Below the pieces are notes generated by a model, which worked only from the letters and a program-made list of their open reading frames with translations, did no database searches and was not told the DNA's origin. DNA of 64,000 nucleotides from Halobacterium jilantaiense (GTDB lineage: Archaea > Halobacteriota > Halobacteria > Halobacteriales > Halobacteriaceae): contig NZ_FOJA01000001.1 in the NCBI RefSeq assembly GCF_900110535.1, positions 2,577,393 to 2,641,392 of the forward strand. The letters are read 5' to 3'. Positions 1 through 8,285 of this stretch are shown here, piece by piece. Position 1 is the first letter of the stretch. Every line of letters begins with the position of its first letter. Both the position numbers and the translations under genes were made by a program.

Positions 1-45
1 ACAGGCGGTTCGCCGCGTCCGCCAACGCACCTAGGGAAACGCAAG

Positions 46-53
46 TCTTAATG
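46..53 (+). promoter_or_regulatory. TATA-like box of the tRNA-Val gene
   Basis: TCTTAATG lies about 31 nt upstream of the first base of the tRNA, the distance expected between an archaeal TATA box and a tRNA transcription start. The flanks are G/C-rich, so the A/T core stands out. Confidence 0.45.
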
Positions 54-80
54 CCGGCCTCCGGGTACCAACTGGTGTCC

Positions 81-155
81 GGGTCGGTGGTCTAGTCCGG
101 TTATGACGGCTCCTTCACACGGAGCAGGTCGGCGGTTCAACTCCGCCCCGACCCA
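81..155 (+). tRNA. tRNA-Val (anticodon CAC)
   Basis: The 75-nt stretch folds as a complete cloverleaf. The 7-bp acceptor stem GGGTCGG (81-87) pairs with CCGACCC (148-154), and A155 is the discriminator base. The anticodon stem GCTCC/GGAGC encloses the loop TTCACAC, giving anticodon CAC, which reads the valine codon GTG. The T arm is GGCGG-TTCAACT-CCGCC. No intron is seen and CCA is not encoded, as is usual in haloarchaea. The 3' 22 nt are repeated with one mismatch at 277-298, which suggests past use as an integration target. Confidence 0.95.
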
Positions 156-679
156 CTTCTACCGAAGCAACGACCGCGAGCGACACGCTGGTCGCTCGCG
201 TCGTTCGCGGGTGTATGCGGTCGGAAGGAGTTGAATCCTGCCAGTCGCGCGCAGCGAAGCGAGCACGTCTGGCTTCGGTTCAACTCTGCCCCGACCCACT
301 ACTACTGTACTCACGCCACCGAGCACCGCGTAGCGTGTGCGTGATGATGGTGTGTAAGAACGTGGTCTCCTCACGGACTCTGCTGCGGCCACGGTCCTCC
401 CGCCGCCAGTCGGTACGCGTGACGTTGGCGACCGGTGGGCGTGTTGCGGGTCTCGATACTCCGCCGGGCTGACGAGCGGGAGTGGACCCCGAGATTCGCG
501 TCCGGTGCCCACCGGCACGGCGGAACGCAATCGGTGATTGATGGCTGGTTTGGTCTGTGCTAGATGCGAAATCACGGCTGGAATTGCCTCAGTATGCCTG
601 GACAGTGAGCGGTGACCTTCTGCCACGTTCATCGGAGGAACCAAATCCACCGGAGGGAAATATCCGGTCAGATACGGGA
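156..679. other. Gene-free stretch between tRNA-Val and trkA
   Basis: No convincing gene is present: the open frames here are arginine- and serine-rich and lack the acidic composition of the neighbours. The stretch holds a perfect 10-bp inverted repeat (CGCGAGCGAC at 175-184, GTCGCTCGCG at 191-200, 6-nt loop) and the tRNA 3'-end copy at 277-298. From about 540 the base composition becomes more A/T-rich leading up to trkA, which fits a promoter region. A purine-rich GGAGGG sits at 652-657, within 30 nt of the trkA start. Confidence 0.6.
277..298 (+). repeat. Duplicated 3' end of tRNA-Val (possible att remnant)
   Basis: These 22 nt repeat tRNA positions 134-155 (T loop to discriminator base) with a single C-to-T difference. 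A duplicated tRNA 3' end is the usual scar of integrase-mediated insertion, where the target end is regenerated at the far side of the element. Here the copies are only about 120 nt apart and no integrase gene lies between them, so this would be a collapsed remnant or a miniature element. Confidence 0.55.
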
Positions 680-2014
680 ATGCGGGTGATAATTGCCGGC
701 GCTGGTCAGGTGGGAACCAGGGTTGCAGCGGAACTCGATGCGGACCACGACGTCGTACTGATCGACACCGATGCCGAACGAATCGACAGGCTCAGCTACG
801 ACCTCGACGTCCTCACGGTCACCGGCGACAGTTCGGCCATCGACACGCTCCGAGAGGCCGGCATCGAGGACGCCGACATCCTCATTGCGAGCACCGACAG
901 TGACGAGATCAACATCCTCACGTGCGCTACGGCGAAGGCTCTCGCCGACGTGACGACAGTCGCCCGGGTCAAGGACGTGAAATACATCGACACCTGGGAC
1001 CAGGCCGAGAACGTCTTTGACGTCGATTTCATGGTCGGAACGAACCTGTTGACCGTCGCCGCCGCCGCCGGCGGGACCGGTCTGTCGGCCGCACGCAACT
1101 TCGACGTGTTCGCCGGCGGGATGGTCCAGATGGCCGAGTTCGAAGTCGGTGCCGACAGCCCGCTCGTGGACCAATCGGTACGTGAGGCCGACCAGTTCGA
1201 TGGGCTCACGTTCGCTGCGATTCTTCGAGGCGGAACGACCATCGTCCCGACCGGCGAGACGCGTATTCAGGCTGGAGACGACGTGGTCGTCGTGGGGCCG
1301 CCGCAGTCGGTACACGCGTTCGGAGCCGAACTGGCTTCCAGGGAGCCCGACGCGAAGAACGTCCTGGTCATCGGGGGAAGTGATGTCGGCTACCACACGG
1401 CCCGGCTGCTGGAGGAGCGCGGCCTCCGTCCCCATCTCGTGGCGGCGAACGCTGACCGCGCCAGGGAGCTCGCCGAACGGCTGTCCACCACCACGGTTCG
1501 AAACAGGGATCCGACCGACCGGGACTTTCTGGAGAGCGAACGGATGACAGACGTCGATGTCGTCGTCGCAGCCCTCGACCACGACAGTGAGGAGAACTTG
1601 TTGGCTGCCTTGCGGGCCCAGCGGCGGGGAGCAGACCGGTCGGTCGCCATCGTGGACCACGGTGAGTACGTCGATCTGTTCGAAGCGGCCGGCGTCGACG
1701 TCGCCGTGAATCCGCGCCGAGCGACGGCCACGGAGATTATCGAATTCGTTCGCGACCAGGACACGCAGAACGTCGCCCTGTTGGAAGACAATCAGGCGCA
1801 GGTGATCGAGATTCGGATCGACAGGGACAGCGTCCTCACGGGGCGACCGATCAGGGAGTCGGTCGGTGACCTCCCGGAGGGCGTCGTCGTGGGCGCGATT
1901 ACGCGAAACGGGAGTTTCCTCGTGCCGCGGGGTGACACCGTGATAGAGACCGGAGATCACGCCGTGATACTCGCGGACAGTGACGTCGTCGAAGAGACGA
2001 TTGCCCGCCTATGA
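680..2014 (+). CDS. trkA: Trk potassium uptake regulatory subunit TrkA
   Basis: A 444-residue peripheral, NAD(H)-binding gating subunit of the Trk potassium uptake system, acting on the cytoplasmic face of TrkH. Two tandem RCK (TrkA-N plus TrkA-C) units are visible. The first Rossmann motif GAGQVG is at residues 7-12, with the acidic ribose-binding end of strand two (VVLIDTD). The second nucleotide fold begins near residue 225 (VLVIGGSDVG). Length matches E. coli TrkA (458). The frame is open upstream to 557, but the ATG at 680 is exactly at the family N terminus (MRVIIAGAG). The transporter TrkH follows 83 nt downstream on the same strand. Confidence 0.93.
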   Translation: MRVIIAGAGQVGTRVAAELDADHDVVLIDTDAERIDRLSYDLDVLTVTGDSSAIDTLREAGIEDADILIASTDSDEINILTCATAKALADVTTVARVKDVKYIDTWDQAENVFDVDFMVGTNLLTVAAAAGGTGLSAARNFDVFAGGMVQMAEFEVGADSPLVDQSVREADQFDGLTFAAILRGGTTIVPTGETRIQAGDDVVVVGPPQSVHAFGAELASREPDAKNVLVIGGSDVGYHTARLLEERGLRPHLVAANADRARELAERLSTTTVRNRDPTDRDFLESERMTDVDVVVAALDHDSEENLLAALRAQRRGADRSVAIVDHGEYVDLFEAAGVDVAVNPRRATATEIIEFVRDQDTQNVALLEDNQAQVIEIRIDRDSVLTGRPIRESVGDLPEGVVVGAITRNGSFLVPRGDTVIETGDHAVILADSDVVEETIARL

Positions 2015-2097
2015 ATCGCTCCAGAAACCGACGCCGAACCACGCGAGTCGGCGACGTGTCGGGGCGTCGTTCCGGTTCCCGGGGGTGGGGTCGCTGA

Positions 2098-3666
2098 ATG
2101 CAGGTGAACGTGAACTGGCGACAGAGTGTCGCGCTCGTCGGCACGGTGCTGAAGTACTTCGCAGTGACACTCGCAGTCCCCCTGTTCGTCGCCCTCGTGT
2201 ACCGAGACGACATTCTGGTGTTTCTCGTGTCTATCGCGGCGACGGCCGCGCTCGGACTCGCGCTCGAACGGGTCGACGGTGACGCCGAACTCGGGCTAGA
2301 GGAAGCCCTCCTGTTCGTCACGCTCGCCTGGGTCGGCGTCTCCGCCGTCGGGACAATCCCGTACCTGCTCGCCGGCGTGGGCACACAATCGACAGTGGGC
2401 CTCGCTCTCGATTCGCCGACCGCCCTGCTCCACTCGCTCGTCAACGCGCTGTTCGAATCGACCTCGGGATTCACGACGACAGGGGCGACCGTGCTCGGCG
2501 AGATATCGTTCGAGCGGCACTCCCACGCGCTGTTGATGTACCGGCAGCTGACACAGTGGCTCGGGGGCATGGGAATCATCGTACTCATGGTCGCGATTCT
2601 CCCCGAACTGGCAGTCAACGGCGCGCAACTCATCGACGCCGAGGCCCCCGGACCGGAGCTGCAGAAGCTGACCCCGAAAATCTCCGAGACCGCGCGCATC
2701 CTCTGGCTCGTCTACGCCGGGTTCACGGTCGTGTGCATCGGTCTGCTGTACAGCCTCCACTGGCTCGGACTCGCGCCCGAGATGAACCTGTACAACGCGG
2801 TCGCCCACGGATTCACGACGCTTCCGACGGGCGGGTTCTCCCCGCAGGCCGAGAGCATCGCGGCGTTTACGCCGGCCGTCCAGTGGCTCGTCATTCCGTT
2901 CATCGTCGTCGCGGGGACGAACTTCGCGCTCTTCTACTTCGTCCTGCGCGGGCAGTACGTCGAGGTGTTCCGGAACCGGGAGTTCCAGGGGTACATCGGT
3001 GCCATCGTCGGTATCGCGGTGCTCCTGTGGGGGCTGCTGTTCACCGGGGCTGCGCCGCCGCTGGAACTGGGGGGCGTCACGCTGGGTGTCCCCGAGAACT
3101 CACTCCGGCAGGCGCTGTTCCAGACCGTCACGCTCCTCAACTCGACGGGGTTCGCCACGAGCGACTTCGCGCAGTGGAGCGAGTGGGCGCAAGTGCTGTT
3201 GTTGGGCGTGATGTTCATCGGTGGGTCGGCAGGCTCGACCGGTGGCGGCATCAAGGTGATTCGGTGGCTGGTCGTCCTCAAGGCCGCCCGGAGACAGCTC
3301 TCGACGACGGTCTACCCGGACGTCGTGGAGCCGGTTCGTCTCGGTGGGCGCGTCATCGACGAGGACGTCGTCAGAAGCGTCTTCGCGTTCACGTTCCTCT
3401 ACCTGTTCATCTTCGGGGTGTCCGCCGTGGGTATCGCACTCGACGCGAGTCGCGTGGGACTCGACCTGACGACCCTCGAGGCGCTCAGCGCGAGCATCGC
3501 AACCATCGGAAACATCGGTCCCGGGTTCGGCCTGCTCGGACCGTTCGGGAGCTATCTCGCGTTCCCGGCGACGACGAAACTCCACATGATACTGCTGATG
3601 TGGCTCGGCAGACTCGAAGTGATTCCCGTGCTGGTGCTGTTCACTCGGTCGTTCTGGGAGTGGTAG
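2098..3666 (+). CDS. trkH: Trk potassium uptake transmembrane subunit TrkH
   Basis: A 522-residue polytopic membrane protein that forms the K+ pathway. The four MPM repeats of the TrkH/TrkG/KtrB superfamily show their selectivity-filter loops: SGFTTTGAT, GFTTLPTGGFS, NSTGFATSDF and ATIGNIGPGFG. Each carries the conserved filter glycine. Length is usual for TrkH (about 480-550). It follows trkA directly and is probably co-transcribed. The only feature of the 83-nt spacer is its high GC content. The C terminus ends in the typical RLEVIPVLVL amphipathic segment. Confidence 0.93.
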   Translation: MQVNVNWRQSVALVGTVLKYFAVTLAVPLFVALVYRDDILVFLVSIAATAALGLALERVDGDAELGLEEALLFVTLAWVGVSAVGTIPYLLAGVGTQSTVGLALDSPTALLHSLVNALFESTSGFTTTGATVLGEISFERHSHALLMYRQLTQWLGGMGIIVLMVAILPELAVNGAQLIDAEAPGPELQKLTPKISETARILWLVYAGFTVVCIGLLYSLHWLGLAPEMNLYNAVAHGFTTLPTGGFSPQAESIAAFTPAVQWLVIPFIVVAGTNFALFYFVLRGQYVEVFRNREFQGYIGAIVGIAVLLWGLLFTGAAPPLELGGVTLGVPENSLRQALFQTVTLLNSTGFATSDFAQWSEWAQVLLLGVMFIGGSAGSTGGGIKVIRWLVVLKAARRQLSTTVYPDVVEPVRLGGRVIDEDVVRSVFAFTFLYLFIFGVSAVGIALDASRVGLDLTTLEALSASIATIGNIGPGFGLLGPFGSYLAFPATTKLHMILLMWLGRLEVIPVLVLFTRSFWEW

Positions 3667-3754
3667 CACCGAGACCCACCGAGTGCAGGGTTGTCGGGGT
3701 TCCGGTCACGGTGAGTCGGGCTGGTGGCCGTGACTGGTGCCGGGTGCGAGACGG

Positions 3755-4573
3755 TCAGATTCCGAGCTGGCTTTTCGTCATCGCCCAGCCCGTCCGGAGG
3801 GTGGAGGGGGCGGTGATTCGGTCGTGTTCGTCGCGAGTGAGCCGGAAGCCGAAGCTATCGAGGTTCTGGGCGAGATGTCCGCGCGACGTGGACATGGGAA
3901 TCGTGAGGACGTTTTCGTGCTGGGTCGCCCAGCGGAGCGCGACCTGCGCGGGGCTCTTCCCGTAGCGGCGGCCGATCTCGGCGAGCGTGTCGTCGTCGAC
4001 GAGCGCGCCGTTCGCCAGCGGACTGTAGCCGGTGAGCGTCACGCCCTCGCGCTGGCAGTACGCGAGCAGGTCGCGCTGCGGCCACCACGGATGGAACAGC
4101 ACCTGGTCGGTGAAGATGGGGGCGTCCGAGCGGTCTCGCGCGCGGTCGAGGCGGTCTCTCCCGAAGTTGCTCACGCCGATGTGTCGAGTCAATCCCTCGT
4201 CGCGGGCCGCGTCGAGCCCTCGCATGACGGTATCGAGTTCGGCGAGGGGATGCGGCCAGTGGATGAGCAGGAGGTCCACGTGGTCGACGCGGAGCCGCCG
4301 GAGGCTCTCGCGGACGGACGCGACGATGTCGGTGATCGTCCGGTTGGACGGGTCGACCTTCGTGGTGAGGAACACCTCGTCGCGTTCGACGTCGGCGTCC
4401 TCGATAGCGCGGCCGACACCGGCCTCGTTCTCGTAGAGCTGTGCCGTGTCGACGTGGCGATACCCGAGGTCGAGGGCTGTGGAAACCGCGCGATAGGCGG
4501 TTTCGGTCTCCATCTGCCAGGTCCCGAGGCCGATGGCCGGGACGTCGTCGCCGGCCTGTGTGACGAACTCCAT
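3755..4573 (-). CDS. Aldo/keto reductase
   Basis: A 272-residue NADPH-dependent (alpha/beta)8-barrel oxidoreductase, cytoplasmic, reducing aldehydes or ketones. The catalytic tetrad is recognisable: Asp and Tyr in HVDTAQLYEN, Lys in LTTKVDPSN, His in LLLIHWPHP. The coenzyme-binding GVSNFG and GYSPLANGAL segments follow. The frame continues upstream, but those residues are arginine-rich shadow sequence; the ATG at 4573 gives the family start MEFVTQAGDDVPAIGLGTW. It is transcribed toward trkH and lies downstream of the small flavoprotein gene on the same strand, with 146 nt between them. The substrate cannot be told. Confidence 0.9.
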   Translation of the reverse strand: MEFVTQAGDDVPAIGLGTWQMETETAYRAVSTALDLGYRHVDTAQLYENEAGVGRAIEDADVERDEVFLTTKVDPSNRTITDIVASVRESLRRLRVDHVDLLLIHWPHPLAELDTVMRGLDAARDEGLTRHIGVSNFGRDRLDRARDRSDAPIFTDQVLFHPWWPQRDLLAYCQREGVTLTGYSPLANGALVDDDTLAEIGRRYGKSPAQVALRWATQHENVLTIPMSTSRGHLAQNLDSFGFRLTRDEHDRITAPSTLRTGWAMTKSQLGI

Positions 4574-4719
4574 ACCGTCGCGTTCGTCTCCCGCCCGGTT
4601 GAGTGTACGGGGCACCCGACGTTCCGTGTCGGCTCGCTCGTCGCTGACGAGGTCGCCCGGTCGCCGTCGCGTGTTCGTTACCGACGCAACGACCGTGAGA
4701 AGCCGATGTAGTCCGCCGA

Positions 4720-5283
4720 TTAGAGCTCGGGGACGTCCGACGGCATGTCGAAGTCGTGGTAGTACTCGCCTTTCTCCGTCGAGAGGATGTCGAGGACGGC
4801 GGCGGCTCCGTCGCCCGCGGCGATGACGGCCTGCCACTTCTCGGCGCGGCCCATCGCGCCGGTGGCGTAGACGCCGTCGACGCTGGTCTCCATGTCGACG
4901 TTCACGTCGACGACGTCCTCGTCGGTGAACGCGCAGCCGAGGTCCGCGGCGAGGCTGCGGTCGCCACCGGTGGCGAGCACGACGTACTCCGCGTCGTACT
5001 CGTCGCCGTCGTCGGTCGTCACGACGAAGCCGTCCTCGGTTTCTTCGACGGCGGTGACTTCGGCGTCCTGGAGGTCAGCGCCGCGGGAGCGCGCCTGGCC
5101 GCGGGCGACGGTGAGGAACTCGTCGCCGCTGATGGAGCGCACCGCGGGGTAGTTGAAGAGGTGGGCCTTGTGCATCCAGGACTCGTCCGTGTCGAAGAGA
5201 ACGGTGTCGAGGTCGTTCTTGGCCGCGTACTGTGCCGCTGTCAGGCCGGCGGGGCCGCCGCCGACGACTGCTACGTCAGTCAC
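4720..5283 (-). CDS. Small thioredoxin-reductase-like FAD protein
   Basis: A 187-residue flavoprotein with a dinucleotide fold at the N terminus (VVGGGPAG) and the C-terminal FAD-contacting YATGAMGRAEKWQAVIAAGDG of the thioredoxin reductase family. True TrxR has about 310-330 residues, a complete NADPH domain and a CxxC pair. Here the middle domain is much reduced and only one cysteine (LGCAF) is visible, so disulfide reduction is unlikely; an NAD(P)H-FAD oxidoreductase role is inferred. A TTG at 5307 would extend it, but GTG 5283 starts at the fold and sits about 30 nt below the A/T box at 5311-5318, fitting leaderless expression. Confidence 0.8.
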   Translation of the reverse strand: MTDVAVVGGGPAGLTAAQYAAKNDLDTVLFDTDESWMHKAHLFNYPAVRSISGDEFLTVARGQARSRGADLQDAEVTAVEETEDGFVVTTDDGDEYDAEYVVLATGGDRSLAADLGCAFTDEDVVDVNVDMETSVDGVYATGAMGRAEKWQAVIAAGDGAAAVLDILSTEKGEYYHDFDMPSDVPEL

Positions 5284-5315
5284 GTCCGTGTCGAGTACGC
5301 CCGGCAAGAAGTATT

Positions 5316-5329
5316 TTACCGATTGGAAA
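5316..5329. promoter_or_regulatory. TTACC-N4-GGAAA element in flavoprotein promoter
   Basis: TTACC GATT GGAAA is a near-palindrome overlapping the TATA-like sequence of the flavoprotein gene (reads GGTAAAATAC on the minus strand). It shares architecture and half-sites with the elements at 6117-6130 and 6215-6228. This is the weakest of the three copies, with one half-site mismatch (GGAAA for GGTAA). Confidence 0.45.
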
Positions 5330-5357
5330 AATCTCGCCGAGTCGGTCGGTCCCGCCG

Positions 5358-6104
5358 TCAGAGCACGAACGGGCCGCGCTGCTGGATGGGCTGGTCGTGT
5401 GGCTCGCCGGCCACGGCGACCACCCGGAGCCCCGAGTCGCTCCGGAGTTGCGCCGTGCCCCCGTCAGCGAAGGCGGCCACGTCGCCCACGCCGAACGCGC
5501 TCTCTTCGACCGTGCCCTCGCCGTCGACGCCGAACAGGAAGCCGGACCAGCCGTCGGGGACGGTCCACTCCCAGGCGTCGGTCACGGACGCGTCGAGGTA
5601 CTCCATCGGCGTGTGGAGCGAGAGCGGGGAGTCCTCGCCGACGACGGTCGTCACGGTCGCGCCGCCGCGGTCGGAAGTGGGGAGGTCGCTGGCGCTCGCG
5701 TCCACGTAGTCTGGGTCGGCGTCCTTCCGGTCGCGGGGGAGATTCACCCAGAGTTGGAGGCCGTTGCACGCGCGGCCGTCGGCGGGGAACTCGGAGTGGC
5801 GAATCCCCTCGCCCGTGGTGATGCGCATGGCGTCGCCCTCGCGGGCGGTGTTCGCGACGCCGAGCGAGTCCTCGTGGTCCATGCCGCCGTTGAGCATGTA
5901 GGAGACGATTTCGAACCCGCGGTGGGGGTGCATCGGGAAGCCGTCCTCGGGGTCGATGTAGAAGCGCTCGAACAGCACGAACGGGTCGAGGTGGCCCGGG
6001 AACCCCTGCGTGGGGAACGCTCGCGTCGAGTGGACGCCGGTGCCGTGTCTGACTCGCTCACCGGGGACGGGGCCGTCGGGACTGCGCGGGGCGTCGCTGA
6101 CCAT
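5358..6104 (-). CDS. Pirin family protein (bicupin)
   Basis: A 248-residue pirin homologue. The N-terminal cupin keeps the metal ligands: the two His of PMHPHRGFE and the His and Glu of GEGIRHSE. The conserved FPTQGFPGHLDPFVLFE and LQLWVNLPRDRKD stretches are also present. Family members act as iron-dependent quercetinase/dioxygenase-like enzymes or redox-responsive cofactors; which applies here is unknown. Start ATG 6104 is followed closely by the conserved region. The gene is divergent from the aldehyde dehydrogenase across a 129-nt intergenic region with two palindromic elements, and lies upstream of the flavoprotein gene on the same strand. Confidence 0.88.
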   Translation of the reverse strand: MVSDAPRSPDGPVPGERVRHGTGVHSTRAFPTQGFPGHLDPFVLFERFYIDPEDGFPMHPHRGFEIVSYMLNGGMDHEDSLGVANTAREGDAMRITTGEGIRHSEFPADGRACNGLQLWVNLPRDRKDADPDYVDASASDLPTSDRGGATVTTVVGEDSPLSLHTPMEYLDASVTDAWEWTVPDGWSGFLFGVDGEGTVEESAFGVGDVAAFADGGTAQLRSDSGLRVVAVAGEPHDQPIQQRGPFVL

Positions 6105-6116
6105 ACGGACGTTCGC

Positions 6117-6130
6117 TTACCGCGCGGTAA
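6117..6130. promoter_or_regulatory. Perfect palindrome TTACCGC-GCGGTAA in pirin promoter
   Basis: A 14-bp perfect palindrome centred about 20 nt upstream of the pirin ATG. On the minus strand it reads TTTTACCGCGCGGTAAGC, so the A/T portion doubles as the pirin TATA-like box. The form TTAC-N6-GTAA resembles operators of HxlR/DUF24-type regulators (inference). It is the best copy of a three-member motif set in this locus. Confidence 0.55.
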
Positions 6131-6214
6131 AACACTCGTGGTTCGCGCGGGCGTCGCCGACTCCGGAGAGCGAACCGGCGTCACTCTCTCCATCCAGCCG
6201 CCTTATCCGTCGTT

Positions 6215-6228
6215 CTACCGTCTGGTAA
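6215..6228. promoter_or_regulatory. CTACC-N4-GGTAA element in aldehyde dehydrogenase promoter
   Basis: CTACC GTCT GGTAA ends five bases before the ATG at 6234. The likely TATA box (CTTATCC, 6202-6208) lies just upstream, so the element sits between TATA and start, a classical place for a repressor to act. The following AAAAC matches the sequence after the palindrome at 6117-6130. Confidence 0.5.
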
Positions 6229-6233
6229 AACGT

Positions 6234-7724
6234 ATGCCAGAGGGCTTCTCCATCGACGCGGACTGGAGCGAACTGTACGTCGGCGGCGAGTGGACCACCG
6301 GCGAGAGCACCGAGACCATCCCGAACGAGGACCCGTCGACGCGCGAGGTGGTCACGGAGGTGGCCGCGGCGACGGAGGCCGACGTGGACGCCGCTTACGA
6401 GGCGGCCGCCGAGGCCCAGGCCGAGTGGGCCGAGGCCCCGCCCGCGCAGCGGGCCGCCGTCGTCCAGCAGTTCCTGCACGCGCTCGACGAGCACAGCGAG
6501 GACGTCATCGACCTGCTCGCCCACGAGGTCGGCGGCTCCCGCGTCATGGGCGAGACCTCCATCCAGATCGCCTCCGACCACGCCAGCGAGGCGGCGACGC
6601 TGCCGCGACGCATGAAAGGCGAGCACGCCGAGTCCAACATCCCCGGCAAGGAGAACCTCGTCGAGCGCGGCCCGAAGGGTGTCGTCACGGTCATCTCGCC
6701 GTGGAACTTCCCCCTGAACCTCAGCGCCCGCGCGGTGCTGCCAGCTATCGCCGCCGGCAACAGCGTCGTCCTGAAGCCGTCCTCGAACTCCCCGATTACG
6801 GGCGGGCTGCTGTTCGCGAAGCTCTTCGAGGAGACCGACCTGCCGGACGGCGTCGTCAACGTCGTCACCGGCCAGGGCTCGGACATCGGTGACCGCGTCG
6901 CCAGCCACCCCGAGAGCGACGTGGTCTCGTTCACCGGCTCCACGTCGGTCGGCCAGCACGTCGCGGGGCTCGCCGGCGAGAACCTCGCCGTGCCCGCGAT
7001 GGAACTCGGCGGGAACAACGCCTTCGTCGTCGCGAGCGACGCCGACGTCGACCGCGCCATCGACGCCGCGACGTTCGGCTCGTTCGTCCACCAGGGTCAG
7101 GTCTGCATCTCCATCAACCGCCACATCGTCCACGAGGACGTCTACGACGAGTACGTCGAGAAGCTCACCGAGCGCGCCGAGGAACTCGCGGTCGGCAGCG
7201 CCCACGAGGGCGACACCGTCGTCGGCCCCATCATCGACGAATCCCAGCGCGACGAGATGCTGGGCTACGTCGAGGAGACGGTCGACGCCGGCGCGACCCT
7301 CGAAACCGGCGGTGAGACCGCCGACCTCGACGGCGTCGACGACTCGCTGGTCGTCCGGCCGACCGTCCTCTCGGGCGTGACCAACGACATGGCGGCCGCC
7401 TGCAACGAGCACTTCGGCCCCATCGCGCCCGTCATCCCGTTCTCGACCGTCGACGAGGCCGTCGACATCGCGAACGACACCGAGTACGGACTCTCGGGGG
7501 CCGTCCACGCGGGCGACCTCTCGGTCGCGAAGGACATCGCCGGGCGCATGGAGACCGGCAACGTCCACATCAACGACCAGCCCATCAACGACGAGGCCCA
7601 CGTGCCGTTCAGCGGCACCGGGGCCTCCGGCGTGGGCGAGTACAACAGCGACGCGTTCCTCCGCGAGGTCACGGAGACCAAGTGGATCTCCATCCAGCAC
7701 GAGCCCCGCGACTACCCGCTGTAA
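6234..7724 (+). CDS. Aldehyde dehydrogenase (NAD(P)+-dependent)
   Basis: A 496-residue cytoplasmic ALDH that oxidises an aldehyde to the acid. The cofactor-binding ISPWNFPLNL and FTGSTSVGQH motifs are present. The general base Glu257 lies in MELGGNN and the catalytic nucleophile Cys291 in QGQVCIS. Length matches the family (about 480-500). The frame is open far upstream, but ATG 6234 gives the normal N terminus and sits 26-32 nt below a CTTATCC box. It is divergent from pirin and shares the palindromic promoter element, which suggests a joint response to reactive aldehydes, quinones or oxidants (inference). The physiological aldehyde is unknown. Confidence 0.93.
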   Translation: MPEGFSIDADWSELYVGGEWTTGESTETIPNEDPSTREVVTEVAAATEADVDAAYEAAAEAQAEWAEAPPAQRAAVVQQFLHALDEHSEDVIDLLAHEVGGSRVMGETSIQIASDHASEAATLPRRMKGEHAESNIPGKENLVERGPKGVVTVISPWNFPLNLSARAVLPAIAAGNSVVLKPSSNSPITGGLLFAKLFEETDLPDGVVNVVTGQGSDIGDRVASHPESDVVSFTGSTSVGQHVAGLAGENLAVPAMELGGNNAFVVASDADVDRAIDAATFGSFVHQGQVCISINRHIVHEDVYDEYVEKLTERAEELAVGSAHEGDTVVGPIIDESQRDEMLGYVEETVDAGATLETGGETADLDGVDDSLVVRPTVLSGVTNDMAAACNEHFGPIAPVIPFSTVDEAVDIANDTEYGLSGAVHAGDLSVAKDIAGRMETGNVHINDQPINDEAHVPFSGTGASGVGEYNSDAFLREVTETKWISIQHEPRDYPL

Positions 7725-7751
7725 CGCGACCACAGTAGCGCGAGCGGGCAG

Positions 7752-8285
7752 TCAATCGTTCGCCTCGCGGGCGTCGAGGCGGCCGCCGCAGCCGCCACAC
7801 CGGTAGTCGCCGGGATTCTGCACGAGCTTCGACTTCCGGTAGCGCGCCATCCGGCTGCCGCAGTCCCGACAGACCACCCAGTAGTTCGGCTCGGCGAACA
7901 GCTCGCAGGTCACCGCGGTCTGGAGGCGCTCGGCCCAGGCCTCGAAGCGGTCGCCGTGGCTCGGGTCGCCGTGTTCGTTCAGGAGGTGGACGTGGACGAG
8001 TTCGTGGCGGACGGTCTCCGCGGCCGCGCCCCAGCCGCGGTTCGTGAACACTTTCCACGTGAGCGAGACCGTCTCCGGGTCGCCGTCGCGGTGCCGGACG
8101 GCCCCGGCGCGCCGTCGGGCGCGCTTGCTGACCGTCCAGTCGAGGTCGTCGACCGTCACAGAGAGGTCGTAGTTCTCGACGACCTCGCGGGCGTAGACGC
8201 GCGCGACCGCGAGGAACTCCTCGGGAGACGCGTCGGTGTCGATGGCGTAGAACGCCGTGTCGAGCCCGGGGTCGTCGACTGTCAT
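7752..8285 (-). CDS. SprT-like zinc metallopeptidase
   Basis: A 177-residue protein with the zincin motif HELVH (His94, Glu95, His98) and a following His-rich segment (VHLLNEHGDPSHG) that supplies the third ligand. A C-terminal zinc ribbon follows (CRDCGSRM and CGGCGGRL). This is the SprT/Spartan-type architecture; relatives cleave DNA-protein crosslinks, but haloarchaeal members are uncharacterised. The ATG at 8285 is clear, though the protein has no homologous constraint before residue 10. It converges with the aldehyde dehydrogenase and is divergent from the ammonium transporter operon. Confidence 0.85.
   Translation of the reverse strand: MTVDDPGLDTAFYAIDTDASPEEFLAVARVYAREVVENYDLSVTVDDLDWTVSKRARRRAGAVRHRDGDPETVSLTWKVFTNRGWGAAAETVRHELVHVHLLNEHGDPSHGDRFEAWAERLQTAVTCELFAEPNYWVVCRDCGSRMARYRKSKLVQNPGDYRCGGCGGRLDAREAND

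Noticed and set aside
159-650. 163-codon minus-strand frame beside the tRNA
   Set aside because: Crosses the tRNA-end repeat, basic composition, no promoter or family features.
668-1960. Long minus-strand frame opposite trkA
   Set aside because: Antisense shadow; trkA motifs are intact on the plus strand.
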